A stretch of DNA of 38,801 nt from Chara braunii (Eukaryota; Streptophyta; Charophyceae; Charales; Characeae). The stretch is from the NCBI GenBank assembly GCA_003427395.1, contig BFEA01000163.1, positions 1,832,474 through 1,871,274 of the forward strand, written 5' to 3'. Of the stretch, positions 31,544 to 38,801 are shown in pieces. The translations under genes and the position numbers were made by a program. The notes under the pieces are model-generated. The model was not told the DNA's origin, did no database searches, and saw nothing but the letters and a program-made list of their open reading frames with translations. Position 1 is the first letter of the stretch. Every line of letters starts with the position of its first letter.

Positions 31544-32318
31544 TGTGGTCTTCAACCGCACATGACGGTTGTCTGGCGTCGAGAGATTACCCCTCAAAGC
31601 GCCTGTCACCCGACACTTGAGTGTCGAACGCGACCCTCGAGATTATCAAGGGCCGCGGGGCTACGAGTACAACGTAGTACCCCATCAGTGCGAATGAATG
31701 AGTATGTCCGCAGGACTGGCTGCCATGAGAAGGCCGTGTGCTCCATCGACTTTTATACGAAAACCCAGCGAGCGATACCTATCTGAGTCTGACTGCAAAG
31801 AGTTATGGGTCGAATACTGAAGGGACTTGGAGTTTGTTGCGTTGTGGTGTTGTTTGTGGTGTGTTCTCACGTATTATGTGTCGGTGAGTGTGAGTATTGT
31901 GGCATAACGCGTGGTGTGTGTAGCGCGTCCCAGTCGACCGGCATCGGATCGTGTCTGAGACTTCAGCCCCAGTGCGTCGATTCTTGTACGGGTTCGATTC
32001 TGGGCGTTCGACTGCGTGTACCCCCTATGCTACAACGAACGAGAAACGCCCTCGACTGGGCCACCTCTGCAATTGCATACGAAAAACCTTCGCATGTGGT
32101 TCAGTAGCTCGGCGGGGATACGCCCACCTAAGGGATGGTGACAACTCCCGCAGGTGGAGGTAAGCGGTGCCTCGCGTGACCCTGTCCTGTCGTAGGGGCT
32201 CGCGAGAGGTACGATTGGCGCACTCAGCCGGAGCGACAAACGCTCTGTGCGACAAGTCTTGCCAAATCCTGCGTGACTCGGCCGGGAGGGTCCCCGTGTG
32301 GGACCGATGCGCTCGACA
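31544..32318 (-). mobile_element. C element, LTR-like, inverted copy
   Basis: On the minus strand it starts TGTCGAGCGCATCGG at 32318 and reaches ...GAAGACCACA at 31544, the same ends as the two direct copies. The B repeat begins at the very next base after its start. Confidence 0.55.
31751..31757 (-). promoter_or_regulatory. TATA box of C element, inverted copy
   Basis: TATAAAA on the minus strand, about 561 bases inside the element start. Confidence 0.45.
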
Positions 32319-33692
32319 ACGCACCTGGCTGATAACTGAGTCAGACTCATGCATGACCAACTACATCCGCGGCGAAGAAAATGAGAAGGATGTATAATAA
32401 AACAAGGCAAGATAAGTCAGACAGGTGTTGTACGTAGCCATGAGGATCTGTTCGGTGAGTCATAGGTAGAGGGGGAAAAAACAGGGGAACAAGTGGCGGG
32501 CTGTGACAGACTGTCTCATTGGAGTCTCACAGACTCAGCAGGAGGCTAAACTGCCTCACTCGTCTAGTGCGACTGGCCGTAATAATGGCCAGATGGCTGG
32601 CGCCTCCGCACACACCTGGTCACTACTGCGACTAGGATGACAATAATAATGGCCATGAGTAATAAAATAAGATAAATAAAAAAATATATAAAAAAGGTAT
32701 ATAATCACACCGGCCTGAGGAGGCAGATATCACCAACTTTCCCGGTGTCCTTGTATTCCCTCTATCCCCGCTTTCTTTCTTCGTCACTTCCCTCTCTTTT
32801 TCCTCTCTTCTCCTTTTTCCACCGCGTCTAGTCATCTGCTTCCTGTTTATCCCATCGTCACCATCACCCGGTTCGTCCGCACTTGTCATTCCGTTCATTA
32901 CCTTCGACCTACCCCTTCCTATTCTACCATCGACATCCTCTCCTCCCTTACTCCCTTCTGCTCTCGATCTTCCCTCATGCACGACGGGCTGCATATGCAA
33001 GTCATTCTGCACGTACCCGACCTCAATTCCGGTCTGGTCCAAAATTCAGAGGTTTGCATATGACCACAATCGTGGCCAAAATGAGGAACAGAAACAATAA
33101 ACTGAAATAAATAATAAAATAAGGAAAAGGAAAATCGTGGCGGAGAGCTGCGTGATGAACCATAGGGGGAGAGGGGGAGGAGGACAACAAACGAATAGTT
33201 GTGATAACCTACTTCGCAAAAGTTACACCAACCCATTCACACTGAACCTTCTCATCACCCATTTACTTGCCAAGCAGGGGTGACAGGTGTGTGCTTCCTT
33301 TCCCGCTGCCTTGGTTTGTATTCTGCGCACACTGAATCTGGCTGCTACCTCGGCAAGATGCGACCGAAACGAAAGCAACTTGCATCGATCGAGCACCACC
33401 ATAACAAATCAGTCTTTGCGCATGTAACCCAATGGCCACAATGATGATGAAAGTCGTGATTTCAGCAAGCACCATAGTGAGGTAAGTACTCCATCTCTTC
33501 TCCGACTCACCTTCCTCTCATAATACTGTCTAGCTTACTCCCGATGATGCCTGTTCACAGTCACCTTCCTCCCTTCGCTCCTTACCCCCGCGCAATCCTT
33601 GATTATCCTAGTGCCCAAACTAGTGATGCATTGGCAAAACTAACCTTCCCATTCAACTCGCAATGGGAAAAAAACCCCGGTTAGCATGTTTC

Positions 33693-33722
33693 CTCGCCCG
33701 AATCTGTTGAGAATCGAGCGAG
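33693..33722 (+). repeat. G-type hairpin in B copy 2
   Basis: Same sequence as 3492-3521. Confidence 0.7.
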
Positions 33723-33872
33723 ATACACACTCTTTACTCCCTCTATTTTCCTCATCTTGATATGTCCGCGTTCCTCCTTTCTTCTTTATCGCAGCTTCCT
33801 TCACTCAAATCGAAAATCTAACTACACCCTTTGATTCGCCCTAGCCTAAAACCTTTAGATCCCATCTTTCCC

Positions 33873-33905
33873 TGCTCGTTTTCATCTTGAAACGAGTGAG
33901 GGACA
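33873..33905 (+). repeat. G-type hairpin in B copy 2 (second)
   Basis: CTCGTTT and AAACGAG pair perfectly around an 8-base loop, better than in copy 1. Confidence 0.7.
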
Positions 33906-34314
33906 CATCCTCCACTCTTGACACCTTCCCTTTCTTCTTCGTCTTCCCTTCTGACCTTTTTCCTCTTCTCTTTTATTTTTCCCTTCCTCATCCTCCTGGC
34001 TGTAGCGCGGCAACAAGCAGATGGTCTGACAATAGTCTACCCCTAGGAAATGACAAATCTCTTGTTTCACTGTCGGACTACCCCTTTTAATAGCGTGGCC
34101 CATTCAGGAAAAGATGCCACCGTGCTGATAAAAAAAAGAAGAAGAGCGAGGAAATAAAATATATATAAAAAAAAACAAATCCAGAGTTCAGTGGTTCCAT
34201 GATCACTAGTACTAGTATCTTCCTTAAGTGTATCTGACCGTAGTGGCAGCCTGGGTGTATCCCCATTGAACGGCCGACCTTAGGTAATTCCAATTTTTTA
34301 GTAGTTCACTCGTC

Positions 34315-34445
34315 TGCTTCCAACTGAGTTCGAATTCAGGCCTATACTTCAACAATTCAAGGGTGTATCCACTCAGCTAGGTCCACAACTGTTGGTCCCA
34401 CAGGCCTATCAGCAGTCTGCGGTTGTACCAACTGAGTTGGCCCCC
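34315..34445 (-). other. Two tandem tRNA-like units (SINE-like), B copy 2
   Basis: A box TAGCTGAGTGG at 34379-34369 on the minus strand. The B-box-like GAATTCGAACTC is closer to the pol III consensus than in copy 1. The second A-box-like CCAACTCAGTTGG starts near 34440. Confidence 0.45.
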
Positions 34446-35135
34446 TGGCACCTTTGCCAGCCTCAAAACCCACGCCTAGGCCGCATCCCAAACTGAGCCC
34501 AAAGGGTTAATAAGTAAACATTAAACAAAAATAAAATAAAATAAATCAGCAGAATGCGGCGGGGCTCCATGTGACCAGCTAGCTACCACTTCGTGCCTCC
34601 CTACTGTGCCCTGGGCCACTCCGCTCTGGCACAGTTTACCGTCTTCCGCGCCTCAACGGGCATGCTCACACCGCAACCCTAAACCTGCAAAGGTATGCAG
34701 ATTTGGGACGGACAAATTTGAGGTTTTGGGCATGGTTCAGGTCACACACTACTGCAGCTTTCTAGATGGGACAAAGCCCTAACCGTCTGCAACAACAACA
34801 AAATGGTACTTAAACTGTGCAAAAGTTCTTGCCTGCTGAAGCATAATGCCAAAAGTAAATAAATGAACGTAGGGTATCTGCGGTCACCCCTAGATGTGAC
34901 CGCAAATCCCCTTGCCCCACGGCTACGCAGACTGTTGACAAATGGGCACACATAATGGTAGCCTTAGGATCTTTGACAAGTCTGTGTGACCGGTCCTGCA
35001 CCTTGTCACACCCTACAGGCATGGTCACTCCCCAACCTCTTACTCCAGATCGTGGGTGTACTCAGTTTCCACAGCAATGGTTCCAAAACCAGCCCCGGCA
35101 CCGGCCCTGGGACTCGTTTGGACTAAGCCCCGTGA

Positions 35136-36010
35136 CGGGAAAAAGAATAATAAAAACAAAACATAAAATAAATTAAAAATAAAGACGACTTAAAAAAATT
35201 AAAAAAACGGAACAGGGGGAGAAGGACCGTTGGTACTTGGTCCTACCTCACAGGCTCGCCGCCGGAATCCCCTACAAAAAGCCAAGGGGGATAGTCTTGT
35301 GGGACCCTCAACCTTTTGGCTCACTCCGCTGCGCTCCTCCGCCACTCCGCTACTGGCTGCTGGCCTCGATCCCGGGAGCCGCCTGGTGACAATTCAGTAA
35401 CGTAACGTATAGGGTTAAGCCCAAGCCTGGATGGAGCAGGCCGAGTTCTCTATATGACGAGTAACTGCAGCCCGCCCAGACCCGCAATGGTGTGCCAAGG
35501 TCACTACTTGGCTTATTCCTCAAACCCACGACTTTGTGATGTCGTGTTCTGCTGCCATCAAGGCAGCCGTTGCGCGGCTCACCATGCCCATTACCCCTTC
35601 ATGCCGCGGGCGCGGTCCACGACAACCAACCTCCCGCATCTACCATGCGGAGGTCACCGCTTGCGTTCTACTTTCTTTCGCACATCTCAATTACTACTCA
35701 AAGCAACTCCACTTCCGATGACGCATGTCGTATGAATGCAGATGCACCATGGTCACTTCAAGAAAAACTCTTCCTGTTTTATTCAAAGCTAAAAATTTTG
35801 CCGGCGGAAATGCCGACTCTACAACATCAAGAATAAAAATCATCACGCGCGGCTCGAAACTGCTTGCCCATACACTCTCTAGTTCCAGTCAACCATTCAG
35901 TCAGCGCATAACTGCGACTTGCGCACTGTAGCTAAATTTCAAACAAAACCTATTTTATGTCACTTGCAAAAACCAGAGCGGATACCCTTGTAAGGGTATT
36001 TGCGCCAACA
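35136..36010 (+). repeat. Repeat I, third copy, internally deleted
   Basis: Matches 11861-12945 but lacks about 195 bases at GTCCA (near 35620). It stops matching just after the ATACCCTT hairpin (35978-36003), where sequence related to K takes over. Confidence 0.82.
35978..36003 (+). repeat. ATACCCTT hairpin, third copy
   Basis: Same as 12903-12928 apart from one base (TTTGC instead of TTCGC), which leaves two G-T type pairs. Confidence 0.85.
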
Positions 36011-36328
36011 CGGTTACTTCTAAATTCCTTGTGAATGCGTCAAGGAGTGGTGTAATCCGTATGAGGATAACATCTCGACATCAAGCCCCGCTTTAGATTC
36101 GAGCCTCACCACATTCCCTCCGATTCCAGTGTTTTCGATCTCATTAGTCCTCTGCATGTAGAGTAGAACTGCCCCACCTCAAATGACCAAGGTTGGCTAG
36201 ACCCTGACCATAGAGGTACGGTGACCATGCGTGACACAAGGTTAGGTAGCCACTCCTCCCCTCATGCCAAACAATAGTCGCCTACCCCACAAGCATCATT
36301 CAGCCCTGTCCCTATCCCCTTGCCGTGG
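36011..36328. other. K-related sequence (no gene recognised)
   Basis: Part of it (36080-36240) resembles 14890-15140. Nothing coding is recognised. Confidence 0.4.
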
Positions 36329-36453
36329 CCTTGCAGGCCCTGCCTGCCTATGGCTCTGCAGGCCCACCCTGCCTGTGGCCTTGTAGGCCCCGCCTATCTG
36401 TGGTCTAGCAGGCCTTGCCGGCTGGTGGCCTAGCAAGCTCTGCCTGCCTGCTA
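36329..36453 (+). repeat. 25-bp minisatellite, 5 units
   Basis: Five consecutive 25-base units of the form CCTTGCAGGCCCTGCC...GTGG start at 36329, 36354, 36379, 36404 and 36429. Divergence increases to the right. Confidence 0.88.
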
Positions 36454-36922
36454 CTTCCCCGTGGATGGCTGCCCATCCACAGCTCCGGGGCCACCCATCG
36501 GGTAGGCCTCGGCATAGGCCTGCTGGTCCTACTCCGGCTCGAGGTCAACGCGGTAGGCCTAGGAAAAAAAACCTTGCTATTCCTTTCGCTCTGTAGCCGC
36601 ATACCCGGCGCATCCCTCTTTTCCGCCTACCTGGGCCCTGAATCGAGCGGCTTAGCAGCCACGCGTCGGTCTTTAGATACAATAGTCTAGTTTTCAGTCT
36701 TTCCATGACCATGTGCCCCTGCGGCCCTGTTGGGAACTGCAGACGACAGGTCGTACCGCCAACTCCCACTGTTTCATTCGGACGTCAACGATATCAGGTT
36801 CTAAAAAAGTTTAAAAATCTCAAACACATGGTTGGTCTGAATAAACTTTTTAGCAAACGTCAGTCTCATCAAGTTCCTCAATTCAACAAAAGAGTCAGAC
36901 AGCGTCCGACGTTCAAAACCCC
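36454..36922. other. Spacer upstream of transposase relic
   Basis: No gene is recognised. The 36780-36922 part is a distant relative of the right end of repeat I (TTCTAAAAAAGTTTAAAAATCT and TTCAACAAAAGAGTCAG), leading into the hairpin. Confidence 0.35.
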
Positions 36923-36950
36923 GGCAAATACCCTTGTCAGGGTATTTGCC
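36923..36950 (+). repeat. ATACCCTT hairpin, fourth copy, perfect
   Basis: GGCAAATACCCT and AGGGTATTTGCC pair perfectly over 12 bases around TGTC. Arm bases differ from the other copies yet still pair. It lies about 55 bases upstream of the transposase relic. Confidence 0.9.
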
Positions 36951-37005
36951 CCGACAACGCTTGTGAGAGGTTGTGCGCGCCACGAAGACTGTCAAGCCAT
37001 AACAC

Positions 37006-38034
37006 GTGCGCGAGGTGAAGTGTTTCACCAAGAAGGAGCTCGAAGTTTGGCTCGATACGAAGGGTGTGCTCGTGCTTGGGGCGACTACGAAAAAAAAGGA
37101 CAATCTCGTTGAAATAGTATGGGGTGTGTTATTTCCCAACGAAGCACGGAAGCCGTTGCCAGATGACATTGTCAAGATCGACGAGTCAGAGGCCTTGCAT
37201 TGCAGTGCGGTGGAGGAGGCGAGGGAATGGTTGTACGACGCTTGCTGGATGCGTGAACAGGCGGGGGATGACAATGGCAATGTGTTGGCCTCACATGTGC
37301 AACACCTGGCCAATCATTGGGCTGGGGATCACTCCCTCTGCGATAAGGAGTTGTCAAACCTGTGCAAGGCGGCCGACGGTTCGGAGAGAGAGCCATTGTA
37401 CGAGGTTGGGCATCGGGTTCATGCCGCCATTTCTCGATGTTTGCAACAGTTCGTTTCCAACACGAAGATAGCATACTACACACATGCGAGGATGACGTTC
37501 AACAACGAATGCTTCCACTCTGTGATCAACAAGTACTGCACGAAACGATTGAACTTCCCTAAGTCGTATGAGGCGCGAGTTTGTTGCACCGCGTTGGAAT
37601 GAAACAAAAACAAACGAATCATGTCATCGCACACTGCGTACCGCAAACCTACGAACGTCACCCACCGACGACGCTCCACAAGACGTCACGTTTACCCTGG
37701 CTGGGACAAATCGTGGCGGTTCGACATTGCAACAGAAGTTTTCAGGAGTCATCGGGTCGGGGACTGGGCCCGTAACGTGTTGCATCAATCGGACGTCGAC
37801 GGTCCGGTTGTTGAGCATGTTGATGTTGAAGCTGATATTGAACTGTCGGTTGCTGTTGAGAGCATGGCCCGGGGTGACGAAGCTGAAGGTGCTGAAATTT
37901 TGTTAGAGTTTGGGAACGACGATGATTCGGATGATGAAAAGTCATCATCGGATTCTGAATGCGAAGGGGCCGCTCAACGCTTCAACTTCGACACCGCCGT
38001 GCTATCGCAGCAGGTGTCTGTTGTACGGGAGTGA
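37006..38034 (+). pseudogene. Decayed DNA-transposon transposase-like gene (C-terminal part)
   Basis: Reading starts after a TAA at 37000; the first in-frame start is GTG, so the N-terminal part is missing or lies on an unseen exon. Residues 7-39 (FTKKELEVWLDTKG...DNLVEIV) look like a SAP helix-extension-helix DNA-binding motif. Residues 97-120 hold His/Cys residues (HVQHLANHWAGDHSLC...C). Residues 165-198 (NNECFHSVINKYCTKRLNF...ARVCCTALE) resemble the conserved H-S-x4-KYCPKRxHF...AR...ALDxN block of a transposase-like family widespread in eukaryotes. Family assignment (Kolobok- or MULE-like) is unsure. A TGA at 37600-37602 stands where that block usually has D/E-W-N. The same frame then stays open to 38034 with a basic stretch, GDWARNVLH and an acidic tail (DDDSDDEKSSSDSECE). 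This looks like a single Trp-to-stop change in a recently active gene. Confidence 0.6.
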
Positions 38035-38295
38035 TAGCGCCATTTTGTTGGGAAATGACATTGTAGTCATGTGCAATTTGATGTGTCACTTCGAAGTGTG
38101 TTCGATGTTCGCTGTTGTTAGTCTACGAAAATATTTTTTTGGGTTGCATTTTCTTCAGTGCGATTTGAAAATGTTGAAATATCACGATGGTCATGTGAGA
38201 GTTGCTTTGCGTTTTGTTACATTATATATGCAATCCGTAGAATATCTTGAACTTCATGGCTGCATCGATAACCCGTATGTGTGCTGCTTCTTGTT

Positions 38296-38343
38296 TATAT
38301 ATATACATATATATATATATCGTATATATATATATATATATAC
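38296..38343. repeat. (TA)n microsatellite
   Basis: A TA run of about 48 bases with two interruptions (ACAT and CG). Confidence 0.95.
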
Positions 38344-38399
38344 AGAGTTGCCAGGCCGGACGTACGGAGGCCCCTAAGCTGACCCCCGGACGTTCGGGC

Positions 38400-38426
38400 G
38401 TTCGGGTCCCCGTACGGGGCCCGAAC
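38400..38426. repeat. 27-base GC-rich palindrome
   Basis: Outer arms GTTCGGG and CCCGAAC pair perfectly. The inner part is CCCCGT/ACGGGG with one bulged T. Further GTTCGG copies flank it on both sides. Confidence 0.85.
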
Positions 38427-38464
38427 TCGAAGGGGTTCGGACCCCGCAAAAAAATATTTTGGTA

Positions 38465-38801
38465 CCTAAAAATTATTATTTTTTCCTGATTTTTTTTTTG
38501 TGAGTTCTCTGTTATGTAAGCTACCTGTTTCTCAATTTTGACATCATTCAGTCGAGCAAAACAGTAATGAAAAATCAGCAAAGATGGTGGTGTCAAAACT
38601 TGCTTTCCCACTTACTAATTTGTTTTTTTTTTCTTTTCACTTTTTGTTTTCCCTTTATTTCAGGGCCTGAAAAAAAATATTATTTTTTCAAACTTTACTT
38701 TAGGTTCTCTATTATATAAGATACATATGTATAAAATTTCATGAAATTTGACAAAGCCAAAAAAAAAAAAAAATCGCCAAAGATGGCGGTGTCAAAAACT
38801 T
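38465..38801 (+). repeat. Tandem repeat of about 198 bases, two copies, cut by window end
   Basis: TTCTCT(G/A)TTAT occurs at about 38505 and 38704, and CAAAGATGG(T/C)GGTGTCAAAA at about 38579 and 38777. AATTATTATTTTTT-like sequence precedes both units. It is non-coding. Confidence 0.8.

Larger units (their letters stand above)
32319..35138. repeat. Long direct repeat B, copy 2
   Basis: Direct copy of 2209-4976 with about 95 extra AT-rich bases near 32610-32700. Its end is fused to repeat I at a shared ACGG, whereas copy 1 continues into C. G-type hairpins lie at 33693-33722 and 33873-33905 and a splice-donor-like site at 33482. Confidence 0.9.
38035..38464. other. 3' flank of transposase relic
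   Basis: AT-rich with no gene recognised. It ends in a TA microsatellite and a GC-rich palindromic patch, either of which may mark the edge of the transposon. Confidence 0.4.

Noticed and set aside
36923-36950. Helitron 3' end
   Set aside because: A hairpin is present, but no CTRR terminus follows at the usual distance.

Overview
The window is repeat-dense nuclear DNA from a eukaryote. I see no intact host gene, no operon-like layout and no bacterial signal. The best lineage clue is a U6 snRNA-derived sequence at 24808-24885. Its 5' stem (GTC-CTTCGGGAC) and its GACACGCATAAA stretch look like the plant form of U6 rather than the animal or fungal form, so I lean to the green lineage. LTR-like units followed by short tandem arrays fit a large, transposon-rich plant or streptophyte-algal genome. 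The species cannot be fixed from sequence alone.

I named the repeat blocks by letter. The left half runs: A (1-2161), B (2209-4976), C (4977-5768, LTR-like), D (about 5820-6500, 122-bp tandem array), E (about 6740-7620, hairpin array), F (about 7820-8400, tRNA-like core), X (8400-9230), G (about 9230-10125, hairpin satellite), H (10126-11860), I (11861-12945), J (about 12946-14180), K (14181-16201), then C, a spacer, D and E again up to a 680-base run of N (18939-19618). After the gap A is repeated (19619-21965). There follows, in reverse complement, a fragment of C, then J, I, a short stretch with the U6 relic, G, X, F, E, D, a spacer and C (about 21980-32318). A direct second copy of B (32319-35138) is fused to a third copy of I (35136-36010). 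The last 2.8 kb holds a 25-bp minisatellite, a decayed DNA-transposon gene, a GC-rich palindrome and a tandem duplication.

The main large-scale result is an imperfect inverted duplication of roughly 10 kb: the order C-D-E-F-X-G-I-J on the left (4977-14180) recurs as its reverse complement on the right (about 22250-32318). The copies are clearly diverged, so this is not simply a duplicated contig. By contrast the two A copies share single-base N calls at the same positions, which points to an assembly or polishing artefact there.

The most interesting local signal is that two unrelated tandem arrays (E and G) are built from hairpins whose loops or inner stems are conserved while the outer stems change sequence and stay complementary. 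Coding content is poor. The only recognisable protein is a transposase-like C-terminal part with a SAP-like helix pair (37006-38034), broken by an in-frame TGA. A two-membrane-segment reading frame conserved in both A copies is a weak candidate only. All comparisons were made by eye; identities and boundaries are approximate.
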